A DNA stretch of 64,000 nucleotides. Origin: Megamerina dolium. Its lineage: Eukaryota; Arthropoda; Insecta; Diptera; Megamerinidae. Positions within the stretch are counted from its first letter, which is position 1, and the number at the start of each line of letters is the position of its first letter. Location: the NCBI GenBank assembly GCA_963854835.1, contig OY978526.1, forward strand, positions 66,254,765 to 66,318,764. The letters are read 5' to 3'. Below, piece by piece: positions 23,993 through 35,545 of the stretch. The notes under the pieces are model-generated. The model was not told where the DNA came from. It ran no database searches and saw only the letters and a list, made by a program, of their open reading frames with translations. A program made the position numbers and the translations under genes.

Positions 23993-26955
23993 GCATACTT
24001 GCAATGCAAATATTGAAGAAAGCATTGCTGCGACACCAAGAGCAACAATCTGTTTGAAAGAAGAAATGTGTTTGAACAAAAGAAAGTAAGTTGGAACGGG
24101 AGGAGAACGGAACCAGATGTAGTGCTCAATATATCTACATAGTAGTTTACTCAGGCTGACTTGGTCTTAGTTTTTTGTCAGATTTTATTGCTTTTTGTTG
24201 TTAGTTCTATGAGAGTACATATGTACATATATAATACCTAGATGTATGTATATGATGCGTAAAATGGCAAATGCACTGAAATGTGTGTGGTGGTGGTTGC
24301 AATTGAGCAGAGTATCTAAGTACATATTGCAGGTACTCGTATGCAGTTAGAAAAAGTAGATGATAACTATTGGATCCACACATATTGAGTAGTTAACCAA
24401 GCGCATTGTATGTGATTTTATTGTGCATTCATAGAATATGCTGCATAGTAATTCATATACCGAGAAATTCTAGCATTTAATATCATCGTATACGTTTCTG
24501 AACATTTACGGGTTGAAAGCACCCTTTTCTAGTTTAAGCCTTTGTGTGAAGGTTGTTTTTTTTGCGGTGTTTATACGAATTGATATTTAAAGTAGATTCT
24601 TGCTATATGGCAAGCAATATGCTAGCAAAATGCAATACGCATTGGCAAAGACTCACATACATTTACGTGTTAACATGTGCGTACCTAGAAAGGAAATGAA
24701 ATTTGTTAAATGCCTTTGGTCATCTGTGGTTCTTTTTCTTATGAAGTGTTTCTCAAAGTTATTTTTTCGTCAGAGACTGGTAGGATACTCGAATAATTTC
24801 ACCAAAAATATTTGTCATCCCATTGCCAAAGAAGATTCTAAATAAGTTATTAGTGGATGCTTGAAAAATTTCACTAAATTTTGATTTTCTCTCAATAGTT
24901 GCGATTTTTCAAATTTATTGAATTTGACGTGTGCGATCAAATGATGTCAATTATGGCAATTTATTTGATTTTACATCGTCATTCATTTAATATTGCTCAT
25001 AAGTATAAACAAGAAAAAAGATTTGTGCACAAAAGTGATCTCAAAGTAGATCTTCAAGGTTTGTGAGGCAGTGAAGTGAGACTGTGATACCCTCTCACCA
25101 AGAAAATTCGTAGACACACAAGTACGTGATCGCTATATCAAACTGATAAGAATTGTGTTAGAAAATGGTTCAGTATACGGTACGTTTTTTAGATTTGGCT
25201 TCGAGGGGATATTATTGCTGATATGGCATAGTCAAATGAGATTTGTTGCAAATAGAGAGGTGATCGTTAAGATGAAGGCATATTTTGAGGGCCTCAATAA
25301 ACTCTATTATATATTGTAAATGTAGAATTTCAAAGTCTTTGGGTAAAATGTATTAGAAGCAAATTATAGTTTGGCCAAGAACAAAGGTTTTCTTATAACA
25401 TGAAAAATTTTTTCAGTAGGAACACTGTTCATTGCGATAATGTTTCAACTTGTGTAGATTGGAATTTTTATGGATAATTCTTGAAGCATATAATACTCGG
25501 TCAAAAGACTAAGAAAATATTCTGTTCAGTTGCCTCATGAAAAATATCGTTCTTAACCTAAAACTAATGATGGAAATGGAACTATTCAACTAGATACCCA
25601 GAATCTCTCTTAGATGGGAAACATGTATGACCGACAATATTTGATTTTTCAATTTAAGCATTTTTTTAAACATACATTCTTAAAGGGGCTCCCATACAAA
25701 AAGGATGTTTTTTTTTGTAAATTTTACTCCCCCTTCTTCCAGAGTTCCACCAGAGGTCTGCAATGAATATGTGACACCAATAATTTTTAAGTTTAAATAT
25801 TTTTTTCTGAATCTACATACATCCTATTGTAACTCCTTTGAGAGGTTTCTGTACAAATTGAGCTTAAAAACACTTAAAAATCGATAAATAACAGAAGGAA
25901 TTATCCAAAAATGTATGACTGACTTCCATCACGTCTTCTTTCGAAAATTTCTTCCAAATATATTTATTACCTATCTCCATCGTCTAGAGGTGTTTTTACA
26001 AAATTTACTCCCACGAAACAAAAAATTTGGCTACTGCAATGGCGTTTGATGATATATATGTAGGTAGTACAATATATGTGGAAGTTTTGATTGTGAGATA
26101 ACTTTTACTGCATTATTGCAGCAGTAAAATAAAAAGAATATCCAGTAAGACGTTGCCACATACACACACACAGTAGAGTTATTCTCAACACTCACATACG
26201 CGTTATCGAAAAGGAAAACGTTATGGATAGAGATTGCTAACGCTGGTCTTGTTGTTGTTGTTGTTTCAACAGAAAAAGGATTTACATATATATATTCACG
26301 CACACTAATATAAGTCACAACATTCATACACATACATGCACTGTATTGTATTCTATTGTATTGTAAAAATAGTATATTGCAGTGAATGTTATAAATTACT
26401 AGTGGGCTGGTCAACTATAGAGATATGTATGTATGTGCGCATACATTATGTTGTATATGAGTTAGTTTAGTAGTTGTTAGTATGTATCTACTTGGTGGTA
26501 CTCGTGGTAGAAAGAATAGATTGTGATCATCATCACGTGCACAACTGACAAAAGAAATGCGAGCTACTCAAGTCGACCGTCATACAGCAAGAAATGAGAT
26601 TTATTTGATATCAACAACGAAGCAACATCACAACACACACACCACATATTTTACTTAAATCGACGACACCAAACAAGAACAATAATTTTAATGTAAACCC
26701 TACTACTAGATATGTACTTATACACAATGACAATGTCCAATGAAAGTTAATATATACATATGTATGTATGCAAATATATATTAGAGTTTGTAGAATATGA
26801 GCCAAGTGGAAGATGATCGGAGAAATGGGTGTCTTCATAGGACAACGCAACTACCACTATACGGAATAGGAAGGCTTCAAGCGAAGAACTCATAAATATG
26901 TCATTTGTTGTTGTTGTTGTTGTTGTTCTATTTCATTGTGCTGTTCCATCACAAG

Positions 26956-26982
26956 CTCTCTCTCTCTCTCTCTCTCTCTCTT
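26956..26982. repeat. (CT)n microsatellite
   Basis: Uninterrupted CT dinucleotides, about 13 units, a short distance after a (TTG)n run at 26905-26927. Confidence 0.9.
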
Positions 26983-27339
26983 CCTTTCTGGTTGTATGCA
27001 AAATTTATTGTTTTCAAGGAAGGGAAAGAGAATTGTGCGCAAGAAGCATTAAAAAAATAAGAATAAATAAAAATAAACATAAGCGACATAGTTACGCTTT
27101 ACTAGTTACGCATACGCACCCGCATCTTCGAAAAAGAAACAGGACTGTTGTAATAAAATACTAATAAAAGTAACGCTAGAGTATATGAGCAAGATGATGA
27201 ACAAAAAGTGTAAAAAAAAAAACATTTTGAAATATAGGTATATAGAAACATTAGGGCGGCTCAAGGTATAATTGCCCGAGAAACAATGGATTTAAATTAA
27301 ATTTTAATCAACACAACCCAAGTTTCAACTTAATAAGTT

Positions 27340-27860
27340 TAAATTTTTGCCCACAAAATGTGAAAAAACTTATTTTGCAATCTACATTTGTTTGACAGGT
27401 AGGCGTGGTTACCAATCGATTACGCAAATTTTCCAAAATATTATCTTTGAATCAAGTTTTAGTTGAAAGGCTTAATATTTTCGCACATAAATTATGAAAA
27501 TGTACATTAAACAACATAATTTTGTATGGAAAGCAGTCGCAGTTTTCATGCTATTACACTATTTTTTCAATATGACTATTCTTTTTGTGAGAAGTTTAAG
27601 CTCAATATCTTGGTACACTCGTGCGTAAAGTGTGAAAACTTACATTGCACAACATACCTTTGTATGGGATGTATGAGAGGTTTTTATCCTATTACGCCTA
27701 TTTGTCAATATGGTTATTCCATGCTCAGACAAACCTCTTGTACCACGTTTAAGTTCGATGTCTTTATATTTTTGAGTGTAAGGTGTGAAAACATACATTG
27801 TACTACATATAATTGTATGGGAGGTAGGCGTATATTTTGTCAGATTTCGGCAGTTCTGGA
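27340..27860 (+). repeat. Tandem array of ~130-150-bp units, array 1
   Basis: Diverged units each carry GTGAAAAC-TACATT-CACAACATA followed by TTTGTATGGGANGTAGGCG-like sequence. The last block appears near 27392, 27523, 27660 and 27812. The reverse-strand arrays at 50400-51230 and about 61900-62260 have the same order of motifs, so this is a dispersed tandem family. The 208-codon open frame at 27526-28152 reads through the array (its CENLHCTTY and CENIHCTTY repeats reflect the DNA repeat) and is not taken as a gene. Confidence 0.7.
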
Positions 27861-28784
27861 ACTTATAGAATTTTTGGTGAAAATAATGGTATATGCCGAT
27901 TTTCAGCTTGATCGCACGGTAATTACGACAGTTATCGTGGGAACGTATGGACTAATAGATTGGCAGGAGGTTATTCTGACCAATAATGTATATATAACTT
28001 TGAACACATATCACATCACATTATGGGCATTACAAATGGAGTTAAGCAGACAGATATGTTGTGATTCTAATCAAGAATACGTGTACCTATTGTATACCAC
28101 TAAAATCGTTATGGGAATTGCAAACGTAGTCATGACATCATTATATTCTTGACTCTTTGATGGTGAGATTTAAACATTTTGAAACATTTTACAAAATTTT
28201 TAAACATTTTGAAACATTTCTATCGATAGCAATAACTTTTGTGTCAATAGATATTGACTCAAAATTAATTTTAGACTTATGCTCTCTCAGGCAAATATGC
28301 TTTGAATCAGTGCCAGTTTCGGTTTATTTGCTATACGATTTATCATATTTTCTTCTTCTTCGCTAATGCTACTTTGACCCGCTCTAATATATACACTCGT
28401 AAATAATTTTTCAAAGTTAATACATAAAATATTCGAAGAACAACAGCAACTACTATATTGTACTTTTTGTATTACAAAATATTCATTTGAATAAATAAGA
28501 TTGTCCTAAAGCATCCATATGCCATAAAGGCAAATATCGTATACAACTGCTGCAAGTGTCTGGACTACAAAATATTGTTATTGTTTGTTGATATATTTCG
28601 TTGTAGTTGTTGTTGTGAAACAACAGTCTTATAATTGAGTTCAAATTGTTCAAAATTGAGTTTTCAAAATATTACCATAATTTCAAAGTTATGCATTTTG
28701 CATTTTTATTGGTTATTTGTCTTGTCTGCCAAATATATTCTAGTTTGCTACGACCACTATACATATACCTATGTATATGTAGTA

Positions 28785-29964
28785 AAGGGTTATCCATTTT
28801 GCGGTTTCAAAAGTAAATGTAAATAGAACACATATAAAATATTTTTTATCATGATATTTCTTTTTTATTATAAAGTTTGAACGTTGACATTATGTGTGAA
28901 ATACTACATCATTTAAATGACCACCATGCGAATTGTTGCAAGCATCGATTCTTTTGAGCTAATTTTCGACCACTTTTTGACACATATTGGGCGGTATCTC
29001 AGCCATAACGTGACGAATGTTGGTTTTTAGGTGCTCAAGAGTTAAAGGTTAATCTGCATAAACACGGTCTTTCGCGTAGCCCCACAAAAAAAAAGTCAAG
29101 CGGTGTCAAATCGCATGATCTTGGTGGCCACTTGATATCGCCACGACGAGAAATTACGCGGCCAGAAAATTTCTCTTGCAATAAAGCCATATTCGCTCGA
29201 GTTGTGTGGCATGTGGCACCGTCTTGTTGAAACCACATATTCTCTAAGTCGTATTCTTCAATAGCAGGCAAAAAAAAAGTCGGTTATCATATGACCATAA
29301 CGCTCCGATTTGAGGGTGACAGTCGTTCCATCGTCGTTTTCGAAGAAGTAAGGTCCAATCACACCTCCGGACCAAAGAGCGCACCAAGCAGTGACTTTTT
29401 GTGGATGTAGTGGCCTCTCTACCACACCCATTCGACGTATCTACGACGTTGTGAATGGTCAGCTGGCTTCAGTTGTTGTGTGAGCTGGATTTTATATGGA
29501 TGTAGGTGTAGATTCAAATGCAAAATACGCCATAATGTGCCGTAAGACAGTCCTAATTCCTGAGAACGACGAGGAATAGACACATTCGGGTCTTCGGCAA
29601 CACTTTCACTTACAGCAGCGATATTTTCGGTGGTAAGAGCGAAACGATGATGCACAGGCCTTACAATATCTGTAACCGATCCTGTCTCTTCATATTTCTT
29701 CACAATTTTGATAATTGTTTGCGTAGTTGGACGATTATGTAAACCATAATCTCCTCTTAAAGCACGATATGTGGCTGTGGCAGAATCACCATTTTTGTAG
29801 TAGGTTTTTACAATTTTAATGCGTTGTGTGATAGTTAAGCGATCCATGTTTATCGCAAATGTCAGACTTTGAACTGAAAAAGAAAGAAATTGTTTTAACA
29901 ACTCAGTTTGACAGATGTCGAATTCTAGCCCTATACTTTTGAAACCGCGAAATGGATAACCCTT
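28785..29964 (-). mobile_element. rosa-type mariner-like element, copy B (1180 bp, deleted)
   Basis: The ends are the same inverted repeats as copies A and C, with TA at 28783-28784 and 29965-29966. It is 125 bp shorter than the full-length copies because of an internal deletion near 29417-29426. Confidence 0.92.
28901..29849 (-). pseudogene. rosa-type transposase, inactivated copy
   Basis: The minus-strand frame starts MDRLTITQRIKIVKTYYKNG at 29849 and follows copy C closely to YVEWV. There the deletion at about 29417-29426 removes the segment with the first catalytic Asp (FSDEAHF). The remaining core retains QQDGATCHTTRANMALLQEK and SCDLTPLDFF. Then one extra A in the run at 29086-29094 (nine A's against eight in copy C) shifts the frame. 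Two stops are also seen relative to copy C: TAA at 29049-29051 and TAG at 28959-28961. It cannot make active enzyme, but both ends look intact, so it might still be mobilised. Confidence 0.88.
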
Positions 29965-30164
29965 TAGTATATGAGTATGATGCTGAAAACAAAACCACCA
30001 TAAAAAATAAACATATCCTTTGTACTTTAATTGATTTTGTAATAAATACACGTATATAAAAGTTAGTCCTTCTTTTTATTTTGTATTAATTCATGTTTTA
30101 GTTAGAGTTTGTATGAAATCGATTTAAAAGTAGTAGAAACTGTAATGGTCGGATCGGATATTAG

Positions 30165-30770
30165 GCGGAATGTAAATTTGACCGACGCTGTTTATCGTAG
30201 CCCCCATACAAATTTTAAATTGAAACAGCTGTAACTTCGGCAATCTTCTGTCTAGAATAATCATAATTGACACTTAGATTAACATGGTAGTCGGCAAAAA
30301 TCTGGCAGAAAATCAGTGTGCCACGCCCACTCCTTCATGAGTCTCCCATACAAAGTCAAGGGAATTAAACTAAAACTTTTAAGCTCCATAACTTACAAAC
30401 CATATAGCGTAGGACAACCAAATTTAATTTGTGGATTAATATTGAAAAAGTAATTAGATATACAAGAAAGAGATAAGTCACGCCCACTTTTTATATAGCT
30501 TCCGTACAAAGTGTCGAATTTATCTTAAACATTAAAACACCCATAACTTCCTAAATAATACGCCTAAGTCAACCCATTGCAACCTATGTAGTTTAGTAGT
30601 ATAGGAAGAAATTGATCCTCCAAAATTGGTGAGGTACGCCTGCTTCTTAATGTAGGTCCTATACAAAGTAGTGGAAGAAAAGGATGGATATACGAGCAAA
30701 CTTTTTATATATACATCTACATTTGCAGGGTATAATTTGGTCGGCCCCAGCCGACTGTAAGGAGATTTTT
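30165..30770 (-). mobile_element. Helentron-like non-autonomous element, copy 1 (truncated, reverse)
   Basis: Reverse-oriented relative to copies 2 and 3. It ends at 30770 with ATAATTTGG, the hairpin GTCGGCCCCAGCCGAC (about 30740-30755) and TGTAAGGAGATTTTT. Four ~155-bp internal units remain, each marked by a CCACGCCCAC or TACGCCTG block next to a CCATACAAA block. The microsatellite end is missing. It faces copy 2 hairpin-to-hairpin across a 234-bp spacer. Confidence 0.75.
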
Positions 30771-31004
30771 ATTGCTTACTTTTCCTCCATTGCGTACCCC
30801 ATGCTAACAAAATGCTCAGACTGCAAGTCTGCCCTTAAAAGAATGCAACACTAAAATCCTCAATGAACCACAAAAAATGCAAAGAAAGAGAAAAAAATAG
30901 TTGCTCAATTTTACCATGTCACCAAAAGTTTTAAATAAACAAATATTCTTTCTAGGGGGTTCACTTTTTCTTTAAGCAATAGAAAATAGACCAGAAAATA
31001 GAAT

Positions 31005-32655
31005 AAAAAAATCTCCTTACAGTCGGCTGGGGCCGACCAAACTATACCCTGCATATGTAGATTTATATATAAAAAGTTTACTCGAATATCCATCTTTTTC
31101 TTTTATTTCCACTTTTTGAAAAACAATTTTTGCATATACTACTAATTTACACCCGAAATATGGTTGACTTTGACGAAGTACCTTGTATGTTATGAGAGTT
31201 CTAAAAGGGATAATTTAAAGGAGGTTTTGAAGATAATTCCGAGACTTAGTATGGGAGCTATATAAAAAGTTGGCGTAGCTTACCTCTTTCTTGTAAATCC
31301 AATTAATTTTCCAATATTAATCCACACCTTAAATTCGTTTGTCCTACGTTGAATAGTTCGTAAGTTATAACGATTTAAATTTTTGAAAATTTTCGCAACT
31401 TTGTATGGTAGCCCCATTAAGAAGTGGGCCTGGATTGTTGATTTTTTGCCAAATTATTTCCTAATACCATATTAACCTAAGTATTAATTATGATTGTTCT
31501 AGACAGAAGATTACAGAAACTGCAGCTATCTCAATTTAAAAGAAATTCAGTCATCCTGTATGGGAGCCACTATAAACAATGGACGTGGCTGGCACATTTC
31601 TTGTGGGTATATTTGCTCTTACAATACTAATCTACATCTTCAATCTGGTCGTCGTACGATAAATAGTTTGTAAGTTAGGGCGGTTAACATTTTTGTATAA
31701 TTTCCTCAACTTTGTATGGGAGCCCCAATAAGAAGTGGGCGTGGGACGCTGATTTTTTGACATATTATTTTTCACTGCCATGTTAATCTAAGTGTCAATT
31801 ATGGTTATTCTAGACAGAAGATTGTAGAAGTGACGGCTGTTTCAATTTAAAAGAATTTCAGTCATTTTGTATGGGGGCTACAATAAACAGTGGGCATGGC
31901 GCGCCCATTTCCTGTGAGCCTAGTTGCTCGTACAATACTAATCCATACCTTAAATCTCGTTGTCCTACGCTAAATGGTTTGTAAGTTATGGAGCTTAAAA
32001 GTTTTAGTTTAATTCCCTCGACTTTTTATGGGAGACTCATGAAGGAGTGGGCGTGGCACACTGATTTTCTGCCAAATTATTTCCGACTAAGATATTAAAT
32101 TAAGTGTCAATTATGGTTATTCTAGACAGAAGATTGCCGAAGTTACAGCTGTTTCAATTTAAGAGAAGTACAGACACTTTGTATGGGAGCTACGCTAGAA
32201 AGTAGGCGTGGCTGATCCACTTTTGGCGAGGTTATATAGTAGTATAATATAATTCTATGTGCAATATATTGTTGTCCCAAGTGGTATATTATGTGAGTTA
32301 TAGCTAGTTAAAGATTTTGAAAATTCCGAGGTTAGTCGCTTTGAATGCTTGGTGTGGGCGTGTCTATTGACCGATCATGCCCAATATCAATCCTCTCCGT
32401 ACCCTTGGATCATAGGTTACTTGTGCCAAATTTCGTCGAAATAGCTCAATATTTACTCAAGTTATCGTGCGAACCAGCCAGGTGACAGACAGACGGACGG
32501 ACGGACGGACGGACGGACATCGTTAAATCGATAATTTAATCGACGCTGATCACGAATATATATCCATGTCTATATCTCCGGAGATTCGTTCAAGTGGACA
32601 CAAACATCTGACCGAAATGAATATACCATGCATATTGCATTATGCAGGGTATAAT
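31005..32655 (+). mobile_element. Helentron-like non-autonomous element (DINE-1/mini-me type), copy 2
   Basis: It begins AAAAAATCTCCTTACA, then a perfect 6-bp hairpin (GTCGGC at 31022-31027, loop TGGG, GCCGAC at 31032-31037), then TATACCCTGCATA. About eight tandem units of roughly 155 bp follow, marked by GTGGGCGTGG-like blocks near 31269, 31421, 31579, 31733, 31889, 32046, 32203 and 32353. Next come GACAGACA plus a (GGAC)n run near 32490-32518, a unique segment, and TATGCAGGGTATAAT at 32641-32655, the inverse of the subterminal TATACCCTGCATA. Subterminal inverted repeats, a short end hairpin, internal tandem repeats and a GTCY-type microsatellite match Helentron-associated elements known in Diptera. 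The family assignment is inference. No protein is encoded. Confidence 0.75.
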
Positions 32656-33685
32656 GAATAAATCATTTTGAGAATGCTTACATATGTGCTTTATTTATAT
32701 TTGATATAAGTCTATGTTAAAATATCTGTAGAGTGTCGCTTGTCAATATATTGTCACGTGAATATTAGCATGTGACTGTCTATCGTACATAGTTATATAT
32801 TTTTGCTTGTTATAGTGCTTGATATCTCTGATAGGCGGAGAAAAACTTTGTCAGTTGCTCACACATTTTGATAATCAATCATGAATATCAGTAAGTAGAA
32901 TATTAACTGAGGGAATGAATAAAATGGATATGAATATGAAAGCGTGTACGGAATATATTTAACTAAGTTAGTAACATTTGCAAGAGAGTTGTTTGATTTT
33001 TCATAGATATACTATATTTAATTCTTTTATTTTCTTTTTTACCCCAAAATAATTGACTTTATTCTATTCAAGATGTTGTTATATACTTACAAATAAAAAG
33101 ACATCAAAATATGTCAGTGTGTATTTCTGTATATTTAAAAGACTTAAACAAATTATCAATCTTTTTGCAAATTTTTCGCTATTCGTGTGATTGTCATTTT
33201 AACTTGAATCATTCCAATAGTTGATTCATTCATTAATTAATTGGTAAACTAGGCGAAATGCGTATTATTAAAAGACATTAATTTGTTATTGTTACGAGCT
33301 CATTTAATTATCATACTTATGCTCGGGTGTAGAGAGTGTACATGACTGTTTTATTGGCTCTTCATTAAACAAACGTGTTTGCATATATGTAGTTATGTAT
33401 GTTATGTTATGTTTCGTGTGTCTTGTTTTATATATTTGATTAAAATTACCTAAAATTGACTTTAAAAATAAATGTCATTATTATTTCTTCAAAAATGTTT
33501 ATTCATTAACCTTTATATTAGTTGGTTGAAAATGTCCATTCATGGGAATATCTTCAATGCCTGTATCTAATAATTCTCATTCGGTCTATTATGTAAATAT
33601 ATTGAAGATATATAAAAATCGAAACGTTTATTTTCAAATTTGAATTGTTCACAGTATGTGGCTTAGACAGGACTTTAGCGAGGCG
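32656..33685. other. AT-rich gap, nothing recognised
   Basis: No coding or repeat signal beyond short AT-rich simple sequence. Confidence 0.5.
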
Positions 33686-33689
33686 GCAT

Positions 33690-35270
33690 TAGATGAAAAG
33701 TTAGGTTAGGTTATGCTGGCTGGCCGAAGCCTCGCAGAGACCAGAGGTCCATAGCGATACCAGATCAATATCCTAGCTCAGCGGTAGTAAGCATCACTCA
33801 GGATGCGCGTGTCATTTGCAAATCTTAGAATGGACTTAAGTCCAATCTCAGGAATATTATTCAATCCCTAAAAACTGGTAGCCCCAGATTTATCAAACGA
33901 CTTCTCGAGAGAGCTGAGCAAGAACACAGCAAGCATCGCTGTTGGTTAAGCTTAACCTATACGCGCGCACTGCCACTAGGCAGTGACCTCTTAATACACC
34001 AACTAATGTTCTGCAGTTCTTTATGTTGAACGATATAACAGATGCGGTGTACTTTCATCGAATGCTTACCTCCACATGAATCTAGCGACTAGTAGTCAGA
34101 TTGCGCCACTTGTCCATAGCTATTCTTCTTATGTCGTCATTCCTCTGCAAGTCTTACACTTATTTTAGCAAGGTCATCAACCATCTCGTTTCCCTATATG
34201 CCCTTGTGTCCAGGAATTCAATAAACAGTCTGTCTAAAGCTCCCTTGCACTCTTGGACATTTTTGCATAATGAATAGCATGATTTAATTGCCTTAATAGC
34301 TGCTTGGCTGTCCACAAAGGAATTTGCTGCGCAGGTGTTGCTCCGCCGCTTTCTTGACGACTAAAACCTTCGCCTGGAACACACTTATTGTCATTGCCAT
34401 TGTTATCCATCCACATACTGTGAATGTCGTGAAAGCCTTTGCTAGCGAAAGCAGATTGGGTCGTGTTTCTCAACCCGCTATAACACCACAATCGATGAAC
34501 AATAACGTCGACCGAAGTGAACGCTAACACACACATTCACACCAATACCATATACAGAAACTCGCGACCTTACGCACCTGGCAGATGACATGCCTCCGTG
34601 TGGTCCTGGATCTTATGCAAAGTTCTGCACATCAGATGTCAGCACCAACTCCCTCCTCCAGTTTGAAGTCATCAGTATAGAAGTTGAAAGTGTTGCGTTT
34701 CGGTACTACGGCTCTTCGCCAATCACCCTCTTTATTATCAGTTTTTTATTTTTTCCCAAGGCTCACCGTTGAAATCATGTAGTCTGAGCTAACCGATGCA
34801 TTCCAATTAATGGAGTTGTGTGCGAAGGGTCTTCGAGTAAGTTGTCCAGTGACACGTAGCCTTTCAGCTGAGTGTGCTGCCCGATTCTTTGGGTAAAAGT
34901 CAATCGAGGTCAGATTAAGAATGATCTCAGTAGTTACCGTTGAAGTTGTTCTGACAGCCTCGGTGATACAAAGCGCCGAGAGTCTTTGAACTCTTTCCAA
35001 CGGCTTTACATATGTCTTCTTCTTCACCACAGTCCACCATAGCAGAACACCATATAGCAATATTGGTCTAACGATAGCCGTGTAATACCAATGTATTAGT
35101 ACGGGCGAGAGACCCCAAGTGCTTTCCAGCATCCTTTTACATTCGTGTCCTTCTTCACCCGCTCCTCCACATTGTCTTTCCACTTCAATTTGTTGTCCAC
35201 GATTACTCCTTGGTATTTGGTATGTGCCTTTAGCAGGAGAAGAATATTGTTTAGATTAGGCGGCGTCCAT
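33690..35270 (-). pseudogene. Decayed LINE with RNase H domain, 3' part
   Basis: From right to left on the minus strand it shows the end of a reverse transcriptase. That part has a KYKVPAW-like block near 35275, KLKWKDNVEERVKK near 35180, and STWGLSPVLIHWYYTAIVRPILLYGVLLWW with PLERVQRLSALCITEA at about 34930-35120. An RNase H domain follows: FNFYTDDFKLEEGVGAD near 34680, whose YTDG motif has decayed, then an IPGHKG block near 34200 and DDLAKISVRLAE near 34165. A 3' tail comes last and ends at about 33700 as CATAACCTAACCTAAC. Many stops and frame shifts break it. The RNase H after the RT suits I/R1/LOA-type clades rather than jockey or RTE. The YxDD active site and endonuclease are absent, consistent with 5' truncation. 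Confidence 0.75.
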
Positions 35271-35384
35271 GCTGGAACCTTGTACTTTCTGGTAAAAAGT
35301 AAAAAAATATATGAGAAAAAAAATTTTAATGAAAGATTTTAAATATCTATATATTGTTATTTTTATTTTTTATCAAGTTCATCG

Positions 35385-35545
35385 GCCAAGGGGGATCTAT
35401 CCCGTGATGCCCTCGCATACAAAGGTAGATTTTTCAGTGTATGTTTGCAGACTTTGCGCTAGAAAATATAAAGTTATAAAACTGAAACTAAACACATACG
35501 ATTTTTTTTTCAATAAACGAGTATGTTTGAAAATGTTAACTTCCA
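35385..35545 (-). repeat. Single unit of the ~155-bp repeat family
   Basis: TGCCCTCGCATACAAAGGTA, then TGTTTGCAGACTTTGCGC, then AAAGTTATAAAACTGAAAC keep the order and spacing of the units at 50520-50600. Only one unit is recognisable. Confidence 0.55.

Larger units (their letters stand above)
23070..27339. other. AT-rich DNA with microsatellites, no gene recognised
   Basis: Holds a (CA)n run at 23972-23992, a (TTG)n run at about 26905-26927 and a (CT)n run at 26956-26982. Two similar short blocks (TTTGTAAATTTTACTCCC near 25713 and TTTACAAAATTTACTCCCA near 25992) are about 280 bp apart and may be a worn duplication. No exon or transposon protein was found. Confidence 0.45.

Noticed and set aside
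27526..28152. 208-codon open frame
   Set aside because: It reads through the ~150-bp tandem array; its internal repeats follow the DNA period and no domain is visible.
33699..33716. Telomere-like TTAGG repeats (also at 38405)
   Set aside because: Only two or three units next to LINE-like sequence. Diptera lack TTAGG telomeres; they are better read as LINE 3' tails.
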